Shown here piece by piece: positions 35,244 through 45,714 of a stretch of 64,000 bases of DNA. The notes under the pieces are model-generated. The model searched no databases, was not told the origin of the DNA, and saw nothing but the letters and a program-made list of their open reading frames with translations. The DNA comes from Thermothelomyces thermophilus ATCC 42464 (taxonomy: Eukaryota > Ascomycota > Sordariomycetes > Sordariales > Chaetomiaceae). A program made the translations under genes and the position numbers. Location: positions 1,426,001-1,490,000 of the forward strand of contig NC_016472.1 in NCBI RefSeq assembly GCF_000226095.1, in the 5' to 3' direction. Position 1 is the stretch's first letter; every line of letters begins with the position of its first letter.

Positions 35244-36960
35244 CCACATCGGCGGTCGTTGCCCATAGTCAGCCTCGGCTCGTACTGGAGTTCGGTATTC
35301 CTGACGCGTTGTGATTTTGGCGGAAAGGCTCCCGGCACTTCCTGGCAATCCTTTGCCTCTCTCGCGCCGATCCCTCTCCAGTATCCGGGATACCAAGGAG
35401 CCACGGTTTACTCTGCCTCTGATTGCTGCAGCTGACAGATCCTGCGATGACCCATCTGCTCTCGGTTTTCTCTTCTAGCCTTGTTTTTCGTCTCCGCCTG
35501 AAACACGAAATGCCGGTCTCTTGGCGGACGGAGCCCCTTCCAAAATCAAGGGCTGCTTCTTTTTCTTCTCTTCTTTTACCTAGCGGGGTATTTCTTCCTG
35601 GATTCTCGACTCAACTTTGCCCGTTTCTTCTTTTTATCTGCTTTTTTCCCTATCTCGCTTGGGAGTCAAAGACGGGCAAACGGGTTTCACCGTTCACGAC
35701 AGTTGGGCAATTGTTAGGTATTGTATCATATGATTCGGGACGTCATGAGAGGAAGGAAATCACTGGGTGGCCGCTATTCGGGAATGATGTCAAGTCCCCG
35801 ATTTGTTTTTGTTCATGGCGGACAGAGACCCAGGCGTCAGCGGTTTGGTATTCTAGGTAGGTGAGGCAGTTTGTTCCCTACCTGGGTACGAATGGAGCGG
35901 TAACAATGAGCTGTTCTACGTGCGTTTCGTGATATGCTAGCGTGGTTTCGTGACTGGTGGCACTCGTACAGTTGAGCCTCGCTCTTGGACTTTGGCACTG
36001 ATGACCGCTCTTAATTGAATTAAGTAAAAAAAAAAGGAAGAAGGCAAGAGTGATGGCGTTCCGGGGCGAGAGCCGAGACTTGAGCTCGGATGGAGGCAAG
36101 CTCGAGGAGATGCGGGACTGCGGCTACGGGTAATTCAACAGAACACTCTTTCCCGCTCTCCAAATAAGAATACAAAAAATGTGCAACAGACGTGGACGAA
36201 GCATCAACCCAGCAAAGCATGACGGTTGAGGGTGAGGCGAACGGCTGGATATGGATCATGAATTCTCCTGCACATACATACATCCACGAAGAGGGCAAGT
36301 CCAAGGGGACGATGATAAAGGAGGTATCACATTCCGTCGATGCTAGGTTGCACACATATATAACATGTTACTTACAGAAACGCAACGACAAGGTCACTCT
36401 CCCCGGGCTGAACGAGGAAGAGAATTTACCTCACTCCAGGGCCTAAACGACACGACGTACAAGAGAAATAAGGAAAACGAGAAACGACACCCGTCGCTAA
36501 AGCGTTCCATCTATTTGTCAAAATGGAGCAAATTTCTCTGTGTCTGCAACCCCGCGCAAAACGCACGCTCAACGCCCGATAACGCCAAGAATCTTATTTT
36601 CCACCCCCCTCCCCCCCCCTCCTTCTCTCTCTCTTCGGCCTTTTGAGTCCGGTATTCCAGTTTGAAAAACCAACGGTCGCTCCCATGCCCGAATCAGGCA
36701 TGCCAGTAAGTATATACGAAGTCATTTCTTTAGAGTAGTAGAACAGGATAAAGGACAGTGAGTAGCAAGGAGCCCCTCGCGAATTTGCGTAGCGCCTCTT
36801 TTGGTGTGGTGCCATAGTTGTGGCAAGTACAGCAAGTGTATTGTGCTGCTATGAGGTGCGACTCACGGCTGGTCATGGCCAACCGATACCGCTAATAAAT
36901 GGCGCCAAGGTGAGGAGGAAGAGGGCGATGGTGATAATGAATGAACAGGGCAGAGCCCGG
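35244..36960. other. Convergent 3' spacer TOA1 / PEX13
   Basis: 1.7 kb between converging gene ends with T-rich and A-rich tracts (about 35570-35660, 36026-36036) and a CT-rich stretch near 36600. No gene is recognised. Confidence 0.6.
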
Positions 36961-38439
36961 CTAGGATTGGAACTGCGACTTCTGGAAGCTCTCGACGGTG
37001 ACGTTACCGACCTTGGTGGACGGCATGACGGGCCCTGGTGCAGGGGCGGCGGGTTTGGCGGGAGCGGCGGCAGCCTCCGGCAGGGCGCCCGGCGCGCTAA
37101 CGGTGCTGGTCAGCGAGCTGGTGCGGCTGCTCTCGCTCGCGGGGGCGGCCTTGATGGCGGCGATGGGAGCTCCCGGCTTGCGCAGGACCTCGAGGAAGGT
37201 CGAGGGCAGGTATCCGATGCGGCCGTCGCGGGCGCGGCACTTCCACCACTCGCTGGGGTTGCCGAGCGGGTCGCTCTTGCTCAGCACGGCCACGAGATCG
37301 CCCTTGCGGACTTCGAGGTCGACGCCCTGGACGAGGGCCTGGCCCTGGGTGGCGGGCGAGAAGTCGTACAGGACGCGGCAGAACTCGAGCTTGGACGGGT
37401 CGAGGGTCTGCTGGGAGGCCACGAGCTGCCGCCGGCGCTCCTCCTCCTCTGCGTTGGCGGCCAGCGAGCGGATCACCTTGCTCATGACATACGGCAGGCC
37501 GAAGGCGGCGAGCATGAAGAAGAACAGGGGCTTGCGGCTAGGCCTGGGCGGGCCGCCCTCGCCGGCGGGGCTGTGGCGGCCTTCGAAGCGGGCGAACGAG
37601 GCGGGGGTGAGAGCTTTCGCATCCGCCGGCGGGGGTCTACCCGTCAGCTTGGCGATCAAGGTCCGGATCCAGCGCATGAGGGTGAAGATGCCCAGTACGG
37701 AGCCGAGGGTGTCGCGCAGGTTACCGAACTGCTCGGCGACGGAAACCATTGCTATTTGAGGAAAAAAAAATTAGAAGCCAGGGGACTTTGGTACACGATC
37801 GACCGGGTAGGAGAGGGGTGGGTGATTAGCTTACCAAAGAAGCTTGAATGGGTAGCCATGTATGTGCTCTCTAACATCTGGGCAAACCCGCTAAAGGCAC
37901 CCACGATGCCCTCGAGCATCTGGAAGGTGGCTTGAGTGCTCATGTTGAAGCGCTGGGTGAGGCTGTCGGGATTGTTGGGGTCCCCGGGCATGGCCCCGGG
38001 CATTCCTCCATACATGCCTCCGCCGTACATGCCGCCGCCGTAGCCGCCGTAGCCGCCGTACATTCCGGCCCCGTACATGCCGGCGCCGTATCTGGAGTAG
38101 GGTGTGGCGTATGGCGACGAGTATGCCGAGGTGTATGGAGTTGTCCCGTAGGGTCTGCTGTAGGTCGCCGCATTCTGGTTCACCGAGGCAGTCAGGCTTG
38201 CAGGCCGAGCGGGAATGGCGGGTGATGTGGTAGAGGATGTTGTTGTGGTTGTGCTGGCGGTTGCCGGTGCGGTGGACACGGCTGCCGATGTTGAGGATGT
38301 GGATGGCGCTGCTGCTTCACCGGGACGGATTAGCGATATTGTTTGGCGATGCCCGACCGACACACAGAGGAAAGGAATGCATACCAGAAGTCGCCGGCGC
38401 CGCGCCCGGTCTCTCCCAAGGTTTTGGTGGCGAAGCCAT
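36961..38439 (-). CDS. PEX13: Peroxin PEX13
   Basis: Three exons, 38439-38385, 38314-37835 and 37751-36961, give 441 aa. Exon 1 encodes the typical MASPPKPWERPG start. Exon 2 encodes a Ser/Thr/Ala-rich stretch and then a Tyr/Gly-rich segment (YGAGMYGAGMYGGYGG). The conserved core STYMATHSSFFAMVSVAEQ spans the second intron. Membrane segments lie at about 195-213 and 252-271. An SH3 domain is at about 298-367 (CRVLYDFSPAT, DLVAVLSKSDP, WWKCRARDGRIGYLPSTF). Pex13 is in the peroxisomal membrane docking complex: the SH3 binds Pex14 and Pex5, and the YG-rich region is proposed to form the import conduit. The exon 2 acceptor is a tandem AAG-CAG-CAG, all in frame, which could vary one or two Ala residues. 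Confidence 0.93.
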
Positions 38440-39403
38440 ATTTCGCGCGTGAGCTCGCTCGCGTGCGTTTGCTTTTGTTTGTGCAGTGGGCGTTGTGTGG
38501 CAGCGATTTTTTTGAGAAATCGGTGGTCACCAGCGATGACGGCGGAGAATCGTTTCCAGGGTGGCGACGCGAGGAAGCGGGCCGAGGGTCGGGTCGCCCC
38601 AAGGAAGAAGGCCGTACGGGGTATGTGCGCGGGTACTTGATCGGTACTTGTCGGGGCTCTTGGCGGGAAGCGCGCGCCCGCAACAACCAGAATGTGCGCT
38701 GAAAACGGCCCGCGAAGGTTGACGTGGCTCGATTTCAGGCTCTTTTCTCTGCTTCCTCGCGATGCGCCGGCGTTCGCAAGAGCGCCTGGCATGTGGTCGA
38801 GTTGATAATTGACGGGCAGTGGGCGGCCAAGTGGAGAATAGCCAAGGTTGCGGGCGACGGCCGACACTCTCTGAGTGTGGGGGGGAGGCTTGTGAACCTC
38901 GGTACGAATTACTGGAGTCCGTATGTACAGTACTGTACATACACGGCTTGCGGAGTGCCAGTCCACCCCTGCGCAATGTGGAGAGGCCCGGGGCTTAGCC
39001 GGTCCGGTCTGGGCGGGTTGCACTCCGCACGGATTATGTTATGGGATTAGTACACTGTAGGCAGTTGTAAGCCTGCGAGTATGTACGGACTACTATGTAA
39101 CTACTGCATCATGAAGTGTTTGCAGTATTTATTTGCTTGTGGGTGCAAGCTTGCACTCTTATCGAAGACCGAGCCACGCACACGCATGGGCATTGACAAG
39201 CACACCCATTCCAGGTACACTGCGAAGCGACTTATAAAGGAAGAAGAAGAAGAAGGAAAAGAAAACAAACAGAGGAAATAAAAACACCAAGATGGAGTTG
39301 GTCGATGGGGTGGATTTTAGCTATCTTCTTTACTTGCGGATATTCCAACTCTAGAAGTTATTCTCGCTCCAACGGCCGATATCTTCCGAGGATTCACTAA
39401 AGA
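38440..39403. other. Spacer upstream of PEX13
   Basis: PEX13 promoter side, then the 3' flank of the truncated Hsp70 gene. It contains a perfect 22-bp palindrome at 38921-38942 and a purine-rich stretch near 39235-39280. No other gene is recognised. Confidence 0.6.
38921..38942. repeat. Perfect 22-bp GTAC-rich palindrome
   Basis: Reads the same on both strands, centred on ACAGTACTGT. It shares GTATGTAC/GTACATAC arms with the palindrome at 5509-5534. Confidence 0.9.
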
Positions 39404-40444
39404 TCAGAGCTCATCATGAAAATCGCCAGAATCGTCTCGACCAGCGCGTTCGGTTCCGGTGCCGTCGTATAGTTTACTGGTGATGGAGGAGGCAGCCTCG
39501 GACAGTTTCTCTTTCTGCTCCGCAAAGTCATCGGCCGTCGCCGACGCCGCGTACTCGTCGAGCCACTCGATCGCCTCTCTCACGGCATCCCGGAGCTATA
39601 CAGGCGGAAGGGGAAGGGTTAGCATCGTATTTATTCTTTGCGCAGGTCTCCAGGCCGGGTAGGAGGAACGCACCGATTCTTTCTCATCGCCACCGAGCTG
39701 GCCACCGAGCCCAGCCTCGTCGTCGAACTGGTTCTTGAGGCTGAAGGCGCAACTCTCGAGGCCGTTGCGCGCCTCGATGCGCTCCCGGGCCTCCCTATCC
39801 TCATCTGCGAACTTCTCGGCCTCGGCAATCATGCGAGCGATCTCGTGCTGCGTCAGGCGGCCGCCGTCGCTGCTTATCATGATGGTCTCCTTGCGTCCGG
39901 TGCCCTTGTCCTGGGCCGAGACCTCCAGGATGCCGTTGAGGTCAAGCGAAAACGTGACTTCGATCTGGAGGACGCCACGTGGTGCCGCCGGTATGCCCGT
40001 GAGCTCGAACTTGCCCAGGAGATTGTTATCCTTTGTCATGGTCCTCTCGCCTTCGTAGACTTTGATCATAACAGAGGGTTGGTTGTCTGGTATGGGCGGT
40101 TTAGCTCTGGCCTCTGGCTCAGCCGCTTCGGGCCCCAAGGAACACACATACCGGCTGTGGTAGAGAAGATTTGGGATCGACGCTGCGCAGAGGTCGGGTC
40201 AGTCAGCAAGAACGGCGAATGGCTGTTTCAGAGCTCAAGAGATGCGAGAAAGACGCGGCAAGTGACCGTGGGAAGCTGCGTGTGGCGCGGAATCAGTTGT
40301 GCCTGTCTACCCGTCAGCCTCTACCTCGTCGAACCGAGGCTCTTTGGAGGGCCCGAGTCGGAACATGGCCTACCATCAAACCGCCTGCTGTCTCGATTCC
40401 GAGGGTAAAGGGTTAATATCCATGAGCAGTACCTCCTCAGTGGC
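39404..40444 (-). pseudogene. 5'-truncated ER Hsp70 (BiP/Kar2-like), substrate-binding domain only, HDEL end
   Basis: Host Hsp70-gene remnant in five exon-like blocks: 40444-40374, 40302-40267, 40182-40152, 40086-39674 and 39595-39404 (about 247 codons). It starts at the interdomain linker (VLLMDINPL, then LGIETAGG), continues LIPRHTQLPT and [11 protein letters not shown], then a long well-kept block ([32 protein letters not shown]) and the helical lid. It ends in the ER-retention tetrapeptide HDEL before TGA. The ~400-residue ATPase domain is absent: upstream sequence runs through a 27-A tract into the 3' end of CYP51. The first block is one base short in NPL-T-LGIET, so the frame shifts there. 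Splice junctions look usable, though donors GTAGGC and GTCACT are weak. Likely a dead paralogue of BiP; a short expressed product from exon block 4 onward cannot be excluded. Confidence 0.75.
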
Positions 40445-40481
40445 CTACCGGTTAGAAGCAGGTCAGTTAAAGGTCCGCCGC

Positions 40482-40512
<31 letters not shown>

Positions 40513-40776
40513 CGGCTCAAAGTAGTGGACGAGTATTAATATTATCCGTCTAATGATGGCGCACATCAGTCATGCTAGCCGCCGGTCCTGTCGTTCCATG
40601 AATCGTGTCCCCTATATATACAACAGCATTTTCCTCCTAATAACCAACGCCGCAGAAGCAATCATTCTTCGTTTCAGCTCTCCTACGCACCCCAACCCCT
40701 CTCTCTTTCTCTCTCTCGCGTGGGGTGCGCACCCAGACGCACGCACACACAGCCGAAAACCTCTCTTTTGTTCCAT
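40445..40776. other. Spacer between BiP remnant and CYP51
   Basis: Includes an A27 tract (40482-40508) next to where the Hsp70 homology stops, then AT-richer DNA and a TATATATA stretch near 40613. No coding signal for the missing Hsp70 ATPase domain is seen. Confidence 0.65.
40482..40508 (+). repeat. Homopolymer A27
   Basis: Twenty-seven consecutive A residues on the plus strand, about 38 bp beyond the first exon block of the Hsp70 remnant. Confidence 0.95.
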
Positions 40777-42547
<1,771 letters not shown>

Positions 42548-43797
42548 GTTAAGCAGAAAGAGAGAGAGGGAGAGAGGGCGCCGGATCCGAGGCAATTACG
42601 AGGGAAAGAGGGCAAGAGACTCTGGATCCAAGAGCCAAAGTATCTGCAAGTCGACTCGTGGGCAGAAACTCGGCTTCTTGTCGTCCTGGAAGAAGGACTC
42701 TAAAGTAGGGTGTGCTGGGTGGGAGGAAAGGTGTGTTTTTGAAGCGGTCTGCGAAGGTCCCAGTGTCCCTAACTTTTATGCCTACCGCCTTGTTCCAGGG
42801 GAACGGGGGACCACTGGCGCGATGCGACTGGGTCTTTTGATGATTTCTCCAGTTATCAGCCAATCAGAGGTGGTGTTCGTATTCGCATCCGGCCAAGGTA
42901 CCTTGGTACCTTGGCTCGATCATGCCACAGGCATTCCCAATCGTACGGATTCGTACAACGCAGCCAATTGATTGTATGGCCGGCCTTTTCCGCCTTTGCA
43001 GAGAGGCATCCACGGCCAGAGTGCAAGTTTTAGAGCTACAACCATTGGGCTGTGAGAGATTCCCGAATACGATCGCGGAGGGTGCAGTTGCTGGTGGGAA
43101 GGCACAAAGTGGGACTCCACATTTGGCACGCTAAGGCAGGTACAGAACACTTTTTGTTCTGGCTACACTACGCGGACGGAAGGATCCGTACTGTAATCCG
43201 TACACACTAGCGAAAGAGAAGGGCCGTGCGCCCAAGCACTCTGGTGGGAATCCAACGCTTGCCAATGCCCTCACTGGTTGATGATCCCTAACCCTTTGGA
43301 TATAATCTGTCTACGGACGGATTACCCCCTTACAAAACCGTCTGTACGCGCACTTCTTGCCAAGTCTAATAGGTCGTCAACACACCCAATGTGTGTTGAT
43401 TTGGCCTTCGAAACTCCCCTTCATGCTGGCTCTATTTATTATCATAGTACCAATTATTATCATGCTACCTCTTGCGGGCGCGAAATTGTCGTAGCAACGC
43501 CATCTCTGTCTCTCTCTGACATGCAGCAACCAAATAAACGAAACAGGAAGTGAAGAAAAAGACGCAGTCAAATGCGTATGATGTGGTATCATGCCACCCC
43601 AAAGGGGGTAAATATGTCAAAGCCCGACACTCCCCGACCCCGCCGCTCTCCCTTTCGCTCAGCTCCAAAACGGACCCGCCCGATGATAAAAACGCCCGAC
43701 AACGCCCTTTTCCATGTAGAATGCGTAATGAGACCTTCTTCGGAGGATTGTGCTTACTGTGGCCCGCGGCCAGGCAGGACGGAGGCCAATTACCTAA
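42548..43797. other. CYP51 promoter region and 3' flank of GT23-like gene
   Basis: 1.25 kb. It contains a CCAAT word (42860-42864), about 315 bp upstream of the CYP51 start, and a perfect 14-bp palindrome CCAAGGTACCTTGG at 42893-42906. Further out are GTACTGTAATCCGTACA-like words (about 43187-43205). No gene is recognised. Confidence 0.6.
42860..42906. promoter_or_regulatory. CCAAT word and CCAAGGTACCTTGG palindrome upstream of CYP51
   Basis: The CCAAT at 42860 suits a HAP/CBC complex, known to regulate ergosterol genes in Aspergillus. The palindrome follows 29 bases further upstream. Regulatory action is inference. Confidence 0.35.
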
Positions 43798-45714
43798 TCA
43801 CCACTCCAGCCCCAACCACCCGTACCCGCCATCGATGTTGACCCAGTTGCCCCGCTCTATGGCACTCTCCCACCCCATCATGACGGCCAAGAGCCGGCAC
43901 CCCACCGCGCTGACCGTGCAGATGACGACGTCGCTCGCCCCGGCCAGCACAGCCAGGTCCATCATGTACGCGCGGCCCACCAGGCTCCTGAGCCGGAGGG
44001 TCTCCGCAGATGGAGTGGTGTCGGTAGGGGCGAGGGCGGCAGTGGTGGCGGACGCCGAAGTCGAGCGGGCCGCCGACGAGACTCCCAGGTTCCAAAACAT
44101 GGCGGCGAAGAAGCCGCCCTCCCAGCCAAAAGTCTCGTCAACAAACTTGCGCATGACCGACTTGCGCGTGCTCACTTCCTTGATGGCCTCCTTGCTGGCG
44201 AGTTTGATGCGCTCCTGCGCGCGGTGGTGGCGGCTTGTGCTCGTGTGCCCCGTCGCTGCCGCCACCAGTTCGGGGCTGTCATAGACCACGGGGTCATCCG
44301 ACGCCAACACGACGATGCTTTGCTCCTTGGCGGCTGCCGCGGCGCCCTGGTCATCGGCGCTGCCGCCCAAGAGGCCGCCGCCGGTTTGGTTGAAGTACGT
44401 CTCGATGATCTGGTGCGCCGTGTCGGTGTATAGGTTGAGCGGCATGTATGAATGGCGGTACTGCAGTTCGAGCGGGTGCCGGTCTCCGCGCCGGATATGC
44501 ACGCCTACGGCGAGGCCGTTGCGCTGGCCATTCGACTCGGGCACTAACCTCTTGGCATTCAGCTCGCGGATGCGGGCGTCGACGTAGGCGCTGTCTTCCT
44601 CGTTCAGCCGAGACAGGGCCTCGTAACCCCGGCGGGCAAGGCTAAACTGCGCCCTGCGCTGGGCTCGGTCGTGCGACTCGGACGGGGGATCGGCATTCTC
44701 GGTCAGGCTCCCAAAGAGCACGTCCATGGTCGCGGCGGATGCGACCAGGTGCCGGGCGTGTCGTGGACAAGGAAGTATCTCGTGGCTAGGCGGTGCTGAG
44801 CACCCCGGGAGCGGCGGAGGTTGGAAGATGGAGGTGAACTTCCCGTATGCCCACCTAGTGTCGTCGACGAAAAAGGCACGCCCCTCCTTCTCGGCTATCC
44901 CGTATGCCATCCAAAGCATCATCAGGGTCTTGCCCAGGCCAGCATCAGTCGATTCAAGCACAAATGTTAGGCTCTTTCTGCACACCGTGCCCCCCGCTGC
45001 ATCCGGCTCTTGGGAGCTCCCACTGGGTTTCTCCGGCCCCGGAAGGTACCCAGCCTTTTCGGCCTCCTGCACGTCAATAAAGTCATCTGCCGAGTCGGAG
45101 CCGAACCCCAACGACAGCTGATGTAGTCCGTGCCCGTGGGACCGCAAGTAGCGCGTCCGTTCCGCCACCTGCTGGCATTTGGAGCACATGTCGGCGTACT
45201 GGTTCATCGTCAAGGGAAACTCGGATCCTGGCGGTATGGACACCGTCCACTTTGCCCGCCCCCGATGATCGGTTATGACCATCGGAGTCGGGAAGTCCGG
45301 CGCCGTTTGTTGGGAAACCATCCCAGTCTCCTTCTCGGCTTCTTCGACTGGTCTCGCGGCTTCTGTTGGCGCGGTTGCCGGTACTGGTTCACCGAACAGC
45401 CATGTGAGAACCTCCAGGGCCACGAAGAAGACCACGACGATGCTCAGCAGTCGGATGGCGTAGCGGATGATTCTAAGCGGGCGGACGGTGCCAAATAGTC
45501 GTCCGCTCGGCTTCTTTGCCGGGGGCGATAGCGAAGGGAGGCCCGGTGACGGGGGTGGGGAAAAAACCAAGTGGTTGAAGCTGAACCGCGACGACGTTGA
45601 GGAAAGCGGGCCCCGGTCATGTTGATACGATGCGGCTCGGCGAAGGTTGATACGTGGCGGAGCAACGACGACTTTGGTGTGGGAATTGGTGCTGAGGTCA
45701 AGCGTCGGCGGCAT
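43798..45714 (-). CDS. GT23/FUT8-like fungal glycosyltransferase, type II membrane protein
   Basis: One exon, 638 aa. A Ser/Pro-rich cytosolic N-terminus (1-80) is followed by a single membrane helix at about 84-107 (IRLLSIVVVFFVALEVLTWL), as in Golgi type II enzymes. A lumenal domain follows, with SLTFVLESTDAGLGKTLMMLWMA-like sequence at about 248-270 split here as LTFVLESTDAGLGK and TLMMLWMAYGIAEKEGRAFF. The nucleotide-sugar motif VGVHIRRGDRHP is at 403-414. The C-terminal segment VVICTVSAVGCRLLAVMMGW followed by WVNIDGGYGW closes the fold. HxRRGD is the GDP-fucose-binding motif of alpha-1,6/alpha-1,2 and protein O-fucosyltransferases. Fungal donor and acceptor are unknown; fucosyl transfer is inference. 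Coding is clean and the first Met is well placed. Confidence 0.72.
   Translation of the reverse strand: MPPTLDLSTNSHTKVVVAPPRINLRRAASYQHDRGPLSSTSSRFSFNHLVFSPPPSPGLPSLSPPAKKPSGRLFGTVRPLRIIRYAIRLLSIVVVFFVALEVLTWLFGEPVPATAPTEAARPVEEAEKETGMVSQQTAPDFPTPMVITDHRGRAKWTVSIPPGSEFPLTMNQYADMCSKCQQVAERTRYLRSHGHGLHQLSLGFGSDSADDFIDVQEAEKAGYLPGPEKPSGSSQEPDAAGGTVCRKSLTFVLESTDAGLGKTLMMLWMAYGIAEKEGRAFFVDDTRWAYGKFTSIFQPPPLPGCSAPPSHEILPCPRHARHLVASAATMDVLFGSLTENADPPSESHDRAQRRAQFSLARRGYEALSRLNEEDSAYVDARIRELNAKRLVPESNGQRNGLAVGVHIRRGDRHPLELQYRHSYMPLNLYTDTAHQIIETYFNQTGGGLLGGSADDQGAAAAAKEQSIVVLASDDPVVYDSPELVAAATGHTSTSRHHRAQERIKLASKEAIKEVSTRKSVMRKFVDETFGWEGGFFAAMFWNLGVSSAARSTSASATTAALAPTDTTPSAETLRLRSLVGRAYMMDLAVLAGASDVVICTVSAVGCRLLAVMMGWESAIERGNWVNIDGGYGWLGLEW

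Noticed and set aside
36820-37935. Plus-strand open frame of 371 aa opposite PEX13
   Set aside because: Shadow of PEX13; the minus strand encodes the complete SH3 domain and membrane segments.
43550-44284. Plus-strand frame of 244 aa at the 3' end of the GT23-like gene
   Set aside because: It overlaps the conserved C-terminus of the glycosyltransferase on the other strand and has no family match.
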